Assembly (NCBI RefSeq): GCF_026241255.1
Contig: NZ_JAPHNC010000001.1
Span: 248,001-312,000, forward strand
Direction: 5' to 3'
DNA: 64,000 nt
DNA from: Helicobacter sp. MIT 21-1697
Lineage (GTDB): Bacteria; Campylobacterota; Campylobacteria; Campylobacterales; Helicobacteraceae
The position numbers and the translations under genes were made by a program. The notes below the pieces were generated by a model that had not been told where the DNA came from, made no database searches, and worked only from the letters and a program-made list of their open reading frames with translations. Positions 17,144 through 27,297 of this stretch are shown one piece after another; the first letter of the stretch is position 1; the number at the start of each line of letters is the position of its first letter.

Positions 17144-18267
17144 CAATCCTCCTTATGTTTATTTAAGATATATTCAATTTGCATTTTAATATCTGCATAT
17201 GCAAAACTTTCTTTAAAGCCATCAATCTTACCTCCAGCAGCATTTTTATGTCCTCCACCATTAAAAAGTTCTTTGCTCATTGTATTCACATCGCAGTTAC
17301 CATTAGCACGAAGGCTTACATTGCCACGCGCATTAACATCAATATAAAAATCATATTCAGGATTGCACCGCAAAAAGAGATTTGCCAAAACACTAATGCC
17401 CCCTAAAGAGTAGCTTAAGAATCCTTTTTTATCCTTATAGTGAATTGTGCAGAGATGTTTTTTTGTGCTTAAGAGTTCTACTTGCGCATTTGAGGTGATA
17501 GTATCCATTGTTTGTGTTTTTGGTTCGCCTCCAAGTGCGCGTTTTTTGATTTCATACAAGGCATTATCAAAAGCGACCTCACCATTTGGAAGCTCTAAAA
17601 ACTCTTTTGCAGATTCTATGAGGGCAAATTTGTATGAACGATGTTCTTCATCAAACATAAAACGATTGAGTTCATAACTTGAACTAATCATATTCATCGC
17701 AACTTTGCCAAAATCAAATTTATATCCATCTTCAAGCCAAATATCCACAGAATTAATCATTTCGCTTAGATTTGTAATCCATTCTTTACGCGTGCAATCA
17801 AGCATATCATAGTGTTGGATAAGTGTTTGAAAAGTAATTTTACTTGCACTTTTTAAACTATCAAGATGATACCACTCATACTTATCTGCACATTCTTGTC
17901 CGCTGATATGATGGTCTAAAAGTAGCAGTTCTATATTATTTCCTGCAATTTTGAGCTCACTTACGCGTTCGTTGAGGTAATGTGCTTCATTCAATGTGAG
18001 ATTTAAATCTGTGATAAGCAAAAGATATTTTTCATTTATTTCTTGTTTTACAGATGAATTTTTGGGCGTTTTACCAAATTTTGAAGCGAGGAGATTTTGG
18101 GCTGATTGCGTAGAGTGCATTATATAATCAAGTATGCTATTAAGGCGCACAAGCACTTCTTTACCATAGTTTGCATTATAAAATTTGATATGAGAAAAAA
18201 ATTCTTTAGCTATAAATTGGCAACCATAGCCGTCTAAATCGGTATGCGAGAGGTGAAAAATTTGCAT
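17143..18267 (-). CDS. DHH/DHHA1 family phosphoesterase
   Basis: 374-residue member of the DHH superfamily (RecJ, NrnA, NrnB, GdpP relatives). Metal-binding motifs appear in order: HLSHTDLDGYGCQF (residues 4-17), LLITDLNLT (about 84-92) and LLLLDHHISG (the DHH itself, about 114-123). The DHHA1 nucleic-acid-binding end shows FNGGGHKNAAGGKI (about 337-350). The expected activity is Mn2+-dependent hydrolysis of short oligoribonucleotides or pAp/cyclic-dinucleotide products; NrnB-like is my best guess. No membrane or PAS-like domain, so it is not GdpP. ATG 18267 follows AAGGATATAT, eight bases after the flhA stop. Confidence 0.85.
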   Translation of the reverse strand: MQIFHLSHTDLDGYGCQFIAKEFFSHIKFYNANYGKEVLVRLNSILDYIMHSTQSAQNLLASKFGKTPKNSSVKQEINEKYLLLITDLNLTLNEAHYLNERVSELKIAGNNIELLLLDHHISGQECADKYEWYHLDSLKSASKITFQTLIQHYDMLDCTRKEWITNLSEMINSVDIWLEDGYKFDFGKVAMNMISSSYELNRFMFDEEHRSYKFALIESAKEFLELPNGEVAFDNALYEIKKRALGGEPKTQTMDTITSNAQVELLSTKKHLCTIHYKDKKGFLSYSLGGISVLANLFLRCNPEYDFYIDVNARGNVSLRANGNCDVNTMSKELFNGGGHKNAAGGKIDGFKESFAYADIKMQIEYILNKHKED

Positions 18268-18275
18268 ATATATCC

Positions 18276-20483
18276 TTAAAATTCAATATTAAGTGTGCCT
18301 ACAACCTCAAAGTTTGCGTGAGGATCAATTTCGGCGTTGCCAAGTATGGTGATACTCATTCTGAAAGGTTCAAGGAGTTTAACAAGTGGCTTACGGATTC
18401 TATAATCTACAAGGAGCACGGGCATAATATTTTTTTGTTTTAATTTCATATCTTCTTCTTGAATTGCGTCTATGAGTTTTTGCACCTCATTGGAGTGTAG
18501 GACGAAATTTTTACCACTAGGTTGCTCTTTAAGTCTATCAATAAGATATTGTTCGGTAGCAAGAGAGAGTGTAAAAAGTTTAAGATTCCCATCTTCGGCT
18601 TTGAAAATATCTGTAATAGTGCGCGCAAGACGAGAGCGCACTTGCTCTACAATCGCATCCGTATCATCTTGTAAAACAGGATAAGTATCTGTGATGCTCT
18701 CTAAGATTGTAGGCATATCTTTGATTGGGACTTTTTCGTGGAGGAGCTCACGCAATACACGCAAAATAATACCCATAGGAATTTTTGATGCTTCGCCAAC
18801 CACCACAGGGTAATCTTTGGCGTGTCTGTCCATAAGGACTTTGACTTCATCTTTGGTGATAAATTCTTCTGCATAAGTTTTAATCAGCTCTGTCATATGT
18901 GTGGTAATAATCGTAGATGGGTCAATAATATGATAACCTTGAATAATCGCTTCTTCTTTATCTTTTGGGTCTATCCATAGTGCATCAAGCCCAAAGGCAG
19001 GCTCTTTAGTAGGGATACCCTCAATAGCTTGTCCTACCATACCTGTATCCATTGCCAAAAATTTATCAGGCATCACATCACCCTCGCCAATTTTTACACC
19101 TTTAAGCAATACTTCATAGTTGGTAGGCTGGAGATTCAGATTATCTTTAATGCGAATTTGCGGGATTAAAAACCCATAATCTGTGGCAATTTTTTTACGC
19201 ATAGCGCGGATTCTCTCTAATAAATCACCATTTTGTTTCACATCAGCGAGGCGGATAAGTTGATAGCCTAGATAAATTTCTAAAGTCTCTACTTTCAGTG
19301 CTTCGTTAATAATGGCTTCCTCTTCTTTTTTGATTTCTTCTTCGCTTTTTTGTGCTCTTTGCGCTTTGTGTTGAGATATATCAATATCTTGCTCTCCACC
19401 TTGTGCTGGAGATTTGCTAAGTTGTGCAGAATCCTCTTTGCGCAACCATTTTTCTATAAGAGAAAACATACTACTTAAATCTTCTCGGCTCGTGAGCCAC
19501 GCTACTATAAGGAAAAATGCTCCTACAAAACCAAGTGAAATTGGCAACCCGGGCACGAGCGCAAATAAAATAAGAATAAAGCCTACAATACTAAGAATTT
19601 TCGCGCTGCTTGTAATTTGTGTGATAATATCTCCTGCAAAGTTGGCTTGTGAGTTTTTTGCCGCGCGTGTAGTAATGATACCTGTGGCAGTAGCTACAAT
19701 CAAAGCTGGGATTTGTCCCACAAGTCCATCACCAATGGTAAGGATTGTGAAAGTTTCTGCACTTTGTTTGACACTCATTCCGTGTTCAAATACACCAATA
19801 AGGAATCCACCAATGATATTGACAATGGTGATGATGATAGAGGCTATTGCATCACCTTTGACGAATTTGCTTGCTCCGTCCATTGTGCCATAAAAATCGG
19901 CTTCTTGCGCCAGAGCATCGCGGCGTTTTTGTGCTTCTTCTTGCCCGATAAGCCCTGCATTTAAATCTGCATCAATCGCCATTTGTTTGCCGGGCATTGC
20001 ATCAAGTGTAAATCTAGCGCGCACTTCTGTTACGCGTGTAGAACCATTTGTGATGACTATAAGATTCACAATCACAAGAATAGTAAAAACAATAATTCCA
20101 ATGACATAATTTCCACCTACAACAAAATGCCCAAATGCTGCGACAATGCTACTTACTGCTTCTACGCCATTATGTCCCTCACTTAGAATCATACGCGTGG
20201 TAGCAACATTGAGTGCGAGGCGATAAAGCGTAACAATAAGCAAAATCGTTGGAAAAGCTGAAAATTCTGTCGCTTTATCCACATAGAGTGTAATGAGGAT
20301 AATCAAAATAGAAAGAGCAATAGAAATACTGAGTAAAAAATCAAGCATTGCACTTGGCAAGGGCACCATTATAATGCCTACAATCAACACCATAAAGATG
20401 ACAACAATCATCTCTTTGCTTTGAGAGAGGCTTTTAAAAGATGACATTATTTGGTCTAAAATGTGTGTCGCGTTAAATGTCAA
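18276..20483 (-). CDS. flhA: flagellar type III export gate protein FlhA
   Basis: Inner-membrane core component of the flagellar export apparatus, taking part in proton-driven export and docking chaperone-substrate complexes. Eight helices fill the N-terminal 330 residues, with [18 protein letters not shown] and [20 protein letters not shown] as family hallmarks and the FHIPEP-loop-like [17 protein letters not shown] near 190. A charged linker (about 360-385) precedes the four-domain cytoplasmic part. I place the start at a TTG (20483) because AGGAGG lies just upstream, giving 735 residues; an in-frame ATG at 20447 lacks a ribosome site, and the 750-residue frame from 20528 is longer than usual. 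fliQ is in this window at 50770, far away, as usual for scattered Helicobacter flagellar genes. Confidence 0.95.
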   Translation of the reverse strand: MTFNATHILDQIMSSFKSLSQSKEMIVVIFMVLIVGIIMVPLPSAMLDFLLSISIALSILIILITLYVDKATEFSAFPTILLIVTLYRLALNVATTRMILSEGHNGVEAVSSIVAAFGHFVVGGNYVIGIIVFTILVIVNLIVITNGSTRVTEVRARFTLDAMPGKQMAIDADLNAGLIGQEEAQKRRDALAQEADFYGTMDGASKFVKGDAIASIIITIVNIIGGFLIGVFEHGMSVKQSAETFTILTIGDGLVGQIPALIVATATGIITTRAAKNSQANFAGDIITQITSSAKILSIVGFILILFALVPGLPISLGFVGAFFLIVAWLTSREDLSSMFSLIEKWLRKEDSAQLSKSPAQGGEQDIDISQHKAQRAQKSEEEIKKEEEAIINEALKVETLEIYLGYQLIRLADVKQNGDLLERIRAMRKKIATDYGFLIPQIRIKDNLNLQPTNYEVLLKGVKIGEGDVMPDKFLAMDTGMVGQAIEGIPTKEPAFGLDALWIDPKDKEEAIIQGYHIIDPSTIITTHMTELIKTYAEEFITKDEVKVLMDRHAKDYPVVVGEASKIPMGIILRVLRELLHEKVPIKDMPTILESITDTYPVLQDDTDAIVEQVRSRLARTITDIFKAEDGNLKLFTLSLATEQYLIDRLKEQPSGKNFVLHSNEVQKLIDAIQEEDMKLKQKNIMPVLLVDYRIRKPLVKLLEPFRMSITILGNAEIDPHANFEVVGTLNIEF

Positions 20484-20591
20484 TGCTCCTCCTATACTCA
20501 CTTGATTTATAAAAATAAAGTGTGGCATTGTAGCAAGAATTTTTAAATTTAATGCTTTGCCACTTTTGAATATATTTGCATCATTTTAAAG

Positions 20592-21839
20592 TTATTTACA
20601 TACTTCCCTTGTTTTATAATCTTTAACAAAAATAGGGTTTGCACTTCCCCAATATCCTAATGTTTCAGAGAGAATCGTGCCCGTGCTTTTTTCAAATTCG
20701 GCTTGAGTGATTTCGTTGCCGCATTGTTTGCCAAAAAGCACAACCTCATCACCTGCTTTAATATCCGGATAATCAGTTACATCTACCATAAAGGTATTTT
20801 TTGTAACTCTCCCAACAACAGGCACTTTATGTCCCCTAATAAGAATCTTGCCTTGATTACTTAAAGATTTTGCATAGCCATCATAATAACCCACAGGAAT
20901 ATTAGCAAGTTTAGAATCTCTTGTAAGCGTATAAGTACCATCATAGCTTACTTTGCTTCCCTTTGGATATTCATTTACAACTGCTACTTGCGATTTTAAG
21001 CTCATAACTTGTTGTATAGGCAGACTTGCATCTCCTCCACCATAGCCATAAATAAGCTTTCCGGGTCGTATCATATCCAGTCTTGATTGAGGCACTTGCA
21101 CAGCTGCATACGAAGCAGCAGCGTGTAGCACAAGTTTGTTTCTCTCAAGTTTTGCATTGTTGATAAGAAAATTTGTATCTTCTTCAAAACGTTTTAAGCC
21201 TTCCTTTACCTTTGAAGTATCATCATAGGGAAAATGCGTCATAAGTCCCTTTATTACAAGATGTGGCAAGGTAGCCAACTTTACCACAGATTCTTTGCCT
21301 TTATCAGTGCTCAAATCAATACCATTTCTATCCATTCCACCTGAATTAAGCTTGATATGAATAGAAAGCTTTTTACCCATTGCTTTTGCTAGAGAATCTA
21401 CTTGTTTTGCTTGGTCTAAATTTCCCAAAACTTCCGTGATATTATATTTTAAACCATCTTTTATCTCTCCCATTGTAGCTGTTCGTATGCGTAGCACTTC
21501 ACCTGTATATTTCATTTTGCGAATAACTCTTGCTTCTTCATTGCTTGTGATAGCTACACAAGGGATTTTTTCTTCTAAAATAGTGGGCAAAACCTTGCTA
21601 ATTCCAGCTCCATAGGCATTTGCTTTTAAAACAGCGCAAACTTTTGCTTTTCCTGCTATTTTTTTGGCGACTTGGACATTGTTCTTAAAGGCTTTTATAT
21701 CAACTTCCATAAAAGAGTTTGTATTGTTTTTATTTACATTTGTGCTCTCAAATGAGTTGAGTATGGGTGAGGCAAGATTCGCACCAGCAAATATTCCTAA
21801 TAATGATAGAGTAGTCAATCCAGTTTGAAATATATTCAT
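20592..21839 (-). CDS. broad-specificity amino-acid racemase (Bsr type), probably periplasmic
   Basis: Fold-type III PLP racemase, 415 residues. Lys72 in AVLKANAYG is the Schiff-base lysine and Tyr299 in VSYDGTYT the opposite-face base. The N-terminus (MNIFQTGLTTLSLLG, then GIFAGANLASP) resembles a signal peptide with cleavage near 23, although it lacks a basic residue. From memory, residues marking the Bsr family (periplasmic racemases first described in Vibrio) are matched two positions lower: Arg117/Arg119 in LRIRT, Asn165 and Gly167, Arg171-Asn172 in GMDRNG and Pro204. If exported, it would make non-canonical D-amino acids for cell-wall editing rather than cytosolic D-Ala. ATG 21839 follows AAAGGAGC. 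It stands alone, separated by 108 and 227 bases from its neighbours. Ordinary Alr is the alternative. Confidence 0.82.
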   Translation of the reverse strand: MNIFQTGLTTLSLLGIFAGANLASPILNSFESTNVNKNNTNSFMEVDIKAFKNNVQVAKKIAGKAKVCAVLKANAYGAGISKVLPTILEEKIPCVAITSNEEARVIRKMKYTGEVLRIRTATMGEIKDGLKYNITEVLGNLDQAKQVDSLAKAMGKKLSIHIKLNSGGMDRNGIDLSTDKGKESVVKLATLPHLVIKGLMTHFPYDDTSKVKEGLKRFEEDTNFLINNAKLERNKLVLHAAASYAAVQVPQSRLDMIRPGKLIYGYGGGDASLPIQQVMSLKSQVAVVNEYPKGSKVSYDGTYTLTRDSKLANIPVGYYDGYAKSLSNQGKILIRGHKVPVVGRVTKNTFMVDVTDYPDIKAGDEVVLFGKQCGNEITQAEFEKSTGTILSETLGYWGSANPIFVKDYKTREVCK

Positions 21840-22066
21840 TTTTTGCTCCTTTGAAACATATAAGTTTGTTTATAAAATATTTCTACACCAAGTAGGAGAA
21901 AAAATATTAAATTTTGTAACATTGGATATGGGTATTTTGTAAAAATAATTTCAAAAAGTAACAAAAATTTAAAGACAAAAAGCAGCAATGAGTTGTATGG
22001 ATTATGGTGTGATTTAAGCTTTTTTTCTATAATGCCACTTTAAATCCAAGTAAGTGAGTATAAGTA
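21840..22066. other. divergent intergenic region between the racemase gene and leuS
   Basis: 227 bases, very AT-rich, with no ORF above about 20 codons in a plausible context. It holds the leuS promoter at its right end and presumably the racemase promoter at its left. No strong hairpin seen. Confidence 0.6.
22028..22033 (+). promoter_or_regulatory. -10 element of the leuS operon
   Basis: Perfect TATAAT 33 bases before the leuS ATG, preceded by a T6 run, with no clear -35. Fits the Helicobacter housekeeping promoter pattern. It probably drives the whole leuS-to-mfd series. Confidence 0.6.
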
Positions 22067-24559
22067 ATGCAAGAGCGGAAATATAATCCTAAAGATATAG
22101 AATCTAAATGGCAGCAATTTTGGACAAAGCATAAGAGTTTTGAACCCCTTGATATAGATGTCGCTCAATCAGATTCTATGAAAAAAAAATATATTTTAAG
22201 TATGTTTCCTTACCCAAGCGGAGCAATTCATATGGGACACGTGAGAAATTATTGCATTGGTGATGCTTTAGCGAGGAACTATCGCAAAAATGGCTACAAT
22301 GTCTTGCACCCTATGGGCTGGGACGCTTTTGGTATGCCTGCTGAAAATGCTGCTATTAAGCATAAGACACACCCAAAAACTTGGACATATAGCAATATTG
22401 AGGCAATGAGAAAGGAACTTGCTACGCTTGGACTTAGTTTTTCTAAAGAGCGCGAGTTTGCTACGAGCGATAGTATTTATACGCGTTTTGAGCAAGAATT
22501 TTTTATCAAAATGTGGGAGCAAGGGCTCATATATCGCAAAGAAGCCTATTTGAATTATTGTCCAAATGATAAAACAATCTTGGCAAATGAACAAGTCATT
22601 GAGGGTAAGTGTTGGCGATGTGATACGCCTGTGATACAAAAGCAAATGTTTCAATATTACATCAAAATAACAGATTATGCTGATGAGTTGCTAGAATGCC
22701 TTGATAAGCTTGAAGGACATTGGTCTCCACAAGTGTTAAGTATGCAAAGAAATTGGATTGGTAAATCAAAGGGGTTAAGCTTTGCTTTTGATTTTAGTGC
22801 AGATTCTATACAAAAACTAGGCGATGATAAAGCAAAGCTAGAAGTTTTTACAACGCGTCCGGATACAATTTATGGTGTTACCTATTGTGCAGTTGCGCCA
22901 GAACACCCTGTTGTGCAGCAGTTGATAGAAAGCAAAAGCCTTGATGAGAGTGTGATAAAATCTATTGAAGCAATCAAAAATACTACTGCTAGAGCGCGTG
23001 CAATGAGTGAGAAGATAGGTTTTGATTTAGACGTATTTGTAATACACCCATTGACACAAGAAAAATTGCCTGTGTGGGTCGCAAATTTCGTGCTTATGGA
23101 TTATGGTTCTGGGGCAGTAATGAGTGTGCCTTGCCACGATGAACGCGATTTTGAATTTGCCACAACTTATGCTTTGCCTTTTAGATGTGTCCTTACAAAA
23201 GAGAAGGGGGCTGAAGAGCCAACACAAGAAGTATGTGCTGCATATGAAGAGGGCTTTTTAATCAATAGCGGAGAATTTAGCGGTATGTCAATCTCACAAG
23301 CAAAAGAGCGTATTATCGCACATTTTGAGAATCTCGGTATTGGTAAGGGTGTAATCAATTATCGTTTGCGTGATTGGGGTGTGTCAAGGCAGAGGTATTG
23401 GGGTGCACCTATTCCTATGGTGCATTGTGAATTGTGCGGCATTGTGCCTGAAAACATAGAGAATCTCCCTATTACACTGCCTGAAGATGTCATCATTGAT
23501 GGAGAGGGCAATCCGCTTGATAAGCATCTCACTTGGAAAGACTGCCTTTGTCCCAAATGTGGTAAAAAGGCGCAAAGAGAGAGTGATACAATGGATACTT
23601 TTATTCAATCAAGTTGGTATTTTTTGCGCTATACCACTCCAAGAGCATTGTGGGAAAAACAAGCTTTTGACAAAGAGCATTTGCAATATTGGCTTAATGT
23701 TGATGAATATATTGGTGGCATAGAACACGCTATCTTGCATTTGCTTTATGCACGATTTTGGACAAAAGTATTGCGTGATTTGGGCTATGTGGAAATTGAT
23801 GAGCCTTTTGCGAATCTCCTCACACAAGGTATGGTGCTTAAAGATGGAGCAAAAATGTCAAAATCTAAAGGTAATATTGTCAATCCAAATGAGCTCATAG
23901 CGCGTTATGGGGCAGATACAGCAAGACTTTTTGTGCTTTTTGCTGCACCACCTATGCGTGAGCTAGAATGGAATGATAAGGCAGTTGAGGGTGCGCATAG
24001 ATTCTTAAAACGTTTGTGGGAGAGAGCTGAACATATAGAATCTTGCTCACAAAAGCCACATATCAATCATCAAGCATTGCAAAAAAATGAACAATATGCT
24101 CGGCAAAAAGTGTATGAGGCATTGCAAAAAAGCAATGAGATTTTTAGCAAAAAGCAAAGCGGATATGCGTTTAACACGCTTATTGCTGCAAGTATGGAAG
24201 CTTTTAATGCACTCAATGAACAAGAGAATCCTGTTGTTTGGACAGAGGGGTATTTTGTGTTGCTGCATATTTTAGAGCCTATTGTGCCTCATATTTGTTG
24301 GGAGCTAAGTGAGCAGTATTTTGGACGATGTAATTTTGCACCTCTTAGCATTGATAAAGATGCACTTACAAAGCAGAGTGTGATATATGCTATTACGATT
24401 AATGGCAAAAAACGTGCAGAAGTGGAAATGCCTTTAGATTTAAGCAAGGAAGAGATTATTATTCAAGCCAAGCAGAGTGTGCCAAAATGGCTTGAGGGAG
24501 TGGAGATTTGTAAAGAAATAGTTGTGCCAAATAAACTTGTGAATCTTGTGGTGAAATGA
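22067..24559 (+). CDS. leuS: leucyl-tRNA synthetase
   Basis: Class I aminoacyl-tRNA synthetase charging tRNA-Leu in the cytoplasm. HIGH appears as HMGHVRNY (about residues 50-57) inside [12 protein letters not shown], and KMSKSKGN lies near 598. Between them are a CP1 editing domain (TTRPDTIYG with the editing threonines; [11 protein letters not shown]) and zinc-knuckle-like Cys clusters ([25 protein letters not shown]). 830 residues is a normal length. ATG 22067 has a weak ribosome site. Its stop overlaps the next start (ATGA). It heads an operon whose gene order matches H. pylori leuS-lptE-folC-csd-ccmA-mfd, with one extra gene. Confidence 0.97.
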   Translation: MQERKYNPKDIESKWQQFWTKHKSFEPLDIDVAQSDSMKKKYILSMFPYPSGAIHMGHVRNYCIGDALARNYRKNGYNVLHPMGWDAFGMPAENAAIKHKTHPKTWTYSNIEAMRKELATLGLSFSKEREFATSDSIYTRFEQEFFIKMWEQGLIYRKEAYLNYCPNDKTILANEQVIEGKCWRCDTPVIQKQMFQYYIKITDYADELLECLDKLEGHWSPQVLSMQRNWIGKSKGLSFAFDFSADSIQKLGDDKAKLEVFTTRPDTIYGVTYCAVAPEHPVVQQLIESKSLDESVIKSIEAIKNTTARARAMSEKIGFDLDVFVIHPLTQEKLPVWVANFVLMDYGSGAVMSVPCHDERDFEFATTYALPFRCVLTKEKGAEEPTQEVCAAYEEGFLINSGEFSGMSISQAKERIIAHFENLGIGKGVINYRLRDWGVSRQRYWGAPIPMVHCELCGIVPENIENLPITLPEDVIIDGEGNPLDKHLTWKDCLCPKCGKKAQRESDTMDTFIQSSWYFLRYTTPRALWEKQAFDKEHLQYWLNVDEYIGGIEHAILHLLYARFWTKVLRDLGYVEIDEPFANLLTQGMVLKDGAKMSKSKGNIVNPNELIARYGADTARLFVLFAAPPMRELEWNDKAVEGAHRFLKRLWERAEHIESCSQKPHINHQALQKNEQYARQKVYEALQKSNEIFSKKQSGYAFNTLIAASMEAFNALNEQENPVVWTEGYFVLLHILEPIVPHICWELSEQYFGRCNFAPLSIDKDALTKQSVIYAITINGKKRAEVEMPLDLSKEEIIIQAKQSVPKWLEGVEICKEIVVPNKLVNLVVK

Positions 24560-25071
24560 TGCCAAAAGCATTATTGTTGAGTTTGTGTTTATGTTTTGTA
24601 GGGTGTGGGTATCAGCCCGTGAGCTATTATGCGCAAGGTATTTTTAATGATGGCGTGTATGTAGATATTAGTATTAACTCTTCTGTGCCAGAATCTGGAG
24701 CGAGCATTAAAGATGCAGTAAATAATGCTATTATTAAGCGTTTTGCAAGTAAGCTTATGAGTAAGCAAGAGGCAAAAAGTTATTTACAAATCAAAGTCCA
24801 AAGTATTACGCAAACGCCAATAGCTTATAATCAGCAAGGTTTTATTAGTTATTATCGCACGAATATTGTGCTTGATATTCATTTTAAAAATGCACAAGGC
24901 AAGAGTTTTGATGTGAGCAATACAGGTTATTATGATTATAGTGCAGATTTTACCTCTACAATCGTATTTGACCAATATCGTTTAGAATCTATATCTAATG
25001 CTGCCTCTCAAGCTCTTGATAAATTTATTTCACAAGTAGCATATTATGGAGAATTTTATAATGAACATTAA
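24556..25071 (+). CDS. lptE: LPS-assembly lipoprotein LptE-like
   Basis: 171-residue lipoprotein. The signal [17 protein letters not shown] ends in a lipobox with acylated Cys17 followed by GYQPVSYY, the typical LptE beginning (CGYxP). A compact alpha/beta domain follows. LptE plugs the LptD barrel in the outer membrane and helps deliver lipopolysaccharide. Position right after leuS is also where lptE sits in many Proteobacteria (leuS-lptE-holA), which supports the call. Two adjacent ATGs (24556, 24559) are possible starts; the first overlaps the leuS stop. Low sequence conservation of LptE makes motif evidence modest. Confidence 0.85.
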   Translation: MMPKALLLSLCLCFVGCGYQPVSYYAQGIFNDGVYVDISINSSVPESGASIKDAVNNAIIKRFASKLMSKQEAKSYLQIKVQSITQTPIAYNQQGFISYYRTNIVLDIHFKNAQGKSFDVSNTGYYDYSADFTSTIVFDQYRLESISNAASQALDKFISQVAYYGEFYNEH

Positions 25072-26092
25072 TGATATTTCTTACAAAGCACTTCAACATT
25101 TACACTCATCGCACAAAGCCCCTACTCCAGCCGCATATTTTGAAGCATTTTATGAGATTGCTAGAGTTGAGGGAGTAGGAGTAACTGAAGAATTGAATTG
25201 GCGCACACAATGGCTCAATAAATTTGATAAACACATTCAAAATCAACTTAAAAATGTAAGCAATCCTGATGAGTTTATTGATAGGGTTTCGCTTTTGCTC
25301 AAAGAGTATAAAGAAAGCTATGCACTTGAACATACGCAGTGGTTAAAGAATCTTAATCGTGGCTTGCTTGGCGTTATTTCTGATATATTTTCAATTGGAG
25401 CAAAAAATAAATTTCATTTTCTTTTTAGCTTAGGCGGACTTAATAGCCTTGAGGTAACAAAAAAGCTTGTAGGATATTGGGAGCATTTCCGAGATTCTAA
25501 GGTGCATTTGGGTGTGTTAAAAAGGCTTGTGGGAATTATAGTATATATTTTACGCACACCTGATAATAGAGGCGCTATCAACAAGGAAGCTTTAGAAATA
25601 GCATCTACACTGATGATGCACCCTGAAAGTCTTGTTGATACAGATTTGCTTAAGCGCATAGAGAAAGTTTTGGGTATAAAGGGCGCACAGGAGATAAAGT
25701 CTCCTCCAATCCAAACGAGTGCGTTGCATAATGTTTGTGTGGCAATATTTAAAATAAATCATTTGCATTTTTTACATCAAGAGAACGGAGCTGATACTCA
25801 TCAGGCAATGTATAAGGCAATAGAGATTGCTCAAAAAGTATGTCTTCATACATTTAAAGAGAGCATTTTGCTAGAACATTATCAAAATGGATTTGTTTGT
25901 GTATTTCAGAATCTTACGCCTAATGAATTATTTAAAAAGGCAAATACTATTATGCAACAGGCGCAAAAAGTGTCTTATCAAGGTATGCTATTTTCTTTTA
26001 ATATATCGGTAGAAGTGCTTAAAGAGAGAGATTTTACTTCATTTGAAGAGCTAAAACAAAAAATTCAACATAAGCTCAAAGATTTATGTTGA
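25061..26092 (+). CDS. cytoplasmic protein with a degenerate GGDEF-like C-terminal domain
   Basis: 343 residues, no signal or membrane segment. The N-terminal 200 residues are helical and of a type I do not recognise. The last 120 residues follow the layout of a GGDEF domain (strand VAIFKINHLHFLHQ, a long helix, strand-turn YQNGFVCVF where RYGGDEFVIIL would be, then NTIMQQAQKV), but the GGDEF signature and metal ligands are gone, so no diguanylate cyclase activity is expected. It could bind a nucleotide or only proteins. The ATG at 25061 (GGAG nine bases upstream) overlaps lptE by 11 bases, and its stop overlaps folC. In H. pylori I recall no gene at this place. The assignment is structural inference. 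Confidence 0.6.
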   Translation: MNINDISYKALQHLHSSHKAPTPAAYFEAFYEIARVEGVGVTEELNWRTQWLNKFDKHIQNQLKNVSNPDEFIDRVSLLLKEYKESYALEHTQWLKNLNRGLLGVISDIFSIGAKNKFHFLFSLGGLNSLEVTKKLVGYWEHFRDSKVHLGVLKRLVGIIVYILRTPDNRGAINKEALEIASTLMMHPESLVDTDLLKRIEKVLGIKGAQEIKSPPIQTSALHNVCVAIFKINHLHFLHQENGADTHQAMYKAIEIAQKVCLHTFKESILLEHYQNGFVCVFQNLTPNELFKKANTIMQQAQKVSYQGMLFSFNISVEVLKERDFTSFEELKQKIQHKLKDLC

Positions 26093-27297
26093 ATCTTTCT
26101 CAAGTGCTTCAAAGCAAAGGCGCAGAGTATGCACCATTTGACCCTATGCGCGCCCATAGGATTTATGCTGGTATTGCTTCAAAATGTGGTTTTAAAGAGC
26201 ATTTTGACACAAAATGTAAAGTGATTCATATCATAGGCACAAATGGCAAGGGTAGCACAGGGCGATTTATCACGATGGGCTTAGAACAACAAGGCAAGAG
26301 TGTATTGCATTTTAGTTCTCCGCATATTTTTAGATTCAATGAGCGCTATTATCTAAGTAATGCTTCACATAAGGGCGAGGTTGATGATGCAGTGCTTGAA
26401 GCAGCCCATCAGTTGCTTTGGTGTATGGAATGCACTCACGAGGCAAGTTATTTTGAATATGCAACCTTTCTTGCGCTTATTCTTGCAAAAGAATGTGAGT
26501 ATCTTGTATTAGAATCTGGCGTTGGCGGGGAGTTTGATTCTACACATATACTAAGGGCTGATGTGAGTGTTTTTACACTTATTGGTTTAGACCATCAAGA
26601 AATGTTAGGTGAGAGTGTGCGTGAAATCGCATTGACAAAATTAAGAGCAATGGATACCCGAGCAATTATAGCAAGACAGAATGAAAGAGAGGTTGAGAAT
26701 CTTGCCCAAGAGATAGCAAAGCAAAAAGGTATTGCGTGTGATTTGTGGCAGGAGTTAGATACAGATGAGGCTTTTAAAGAACAAAGAGATGCTTTTAGAG
26801 ATTATGTGAGGACTTATCATTTACCTCGTTTTTTGTGTGATAATCTTCATAATGCAATGCGCACACTTGCTGTTTTTGGAATGAAATTTGATTTTAAGAA
26901 TCTAGGCGAACTTACGCTTCGTGGGCGATGTGAAGTCTTAGCACCCCATATTGTGCTTGATGTAGGACATAATCTTGATGGCGCAAGAGTTTTAAAAGAG
27001 CAATTTATAGAAAAACAAGTAAATCTTGTGTATAATAGTTACGTAGAAAAAGATATTGAGGCAATTTTGCGTGAGCTTTTGCCAATTATTAAGAAAGTTT
27101 TAATAATTTCTGTGGAAAATTATAGAATCTGCCCGAGAGAGAGGCTCATTGATATTCTTACAAAGTTGGGGATTGTATATGAGGATTTTAATATCCATAT
27201 TCTCTCACAAAACGAGAGTTATCTTGTTTTTGGTTCTTTTAGTGTTGTTCAGAAATTTTTACAAGAATATAAGGAAAGTAAGTGCAAGACAAATTAA
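26086..27297 (+). CDS. folC: bifunctional folylpolyglutamate synthase / dihydrofolate synthase
   Basis: Mur-ligase-fold ATP-dependent enzyme that joins glutamate to dihydropteroate and to folates. The P-loop is IIGTNGKGSTGRF (about 48-60), followed by SVLHFSSPHIFRFNERY and the metal/carbamate region LESGVGGEFDSTH. LDVGHNLDGAR near residue 290 matches the C-terminal domain motif DxAHN. 403 residues, typical length. The start overlaps the previous stop (ATGTTGA), and the stop lies 15 bases beyond the GTG of csd2. Folate products supply PurH and PurN. Confidence 0.95.
   Translation: MLNLSQVLQSKGAEYAPFDPMRAHRIYAGIASKCGFKEHFDTKCKVIHIIGTNGKGSTGRFITMGLEQQGKSVLHFSSPHIFRFNERYYLSNASHKGEVDDAVLEAAHQLLWCMECTHEASYFEYATFLALILAKECEYLVLESGVGGEFDSTHILRADVSVFTLIGLDHQEMLGESVREIALTKLRAMDTRAIIARQNEREVENLAQEIAKQKGIACDLWQELDTDEAFKEQRDAFRDYVRTYHLPRFLCDNLHNAMRTLAVFGMKFDFKNLGELTLRGRCEVLAPHIVLDVGHNLDGARVLKEQFIEKQVNLVYNSYVEKDIEAILRELLPIIKKVLIISVENYRICPRERLIDILTKLGIVYEDFNIHILSQNESYLVFGSFSVVQKFLQEYKESKCKTN

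Noticed and set aside
19414-19893. A 159-codon plus-strand frame antisense to flhA
   Set aside because: flhA is strongly conserved on the other strand; the frame has no ribosome site or recognisable domain.
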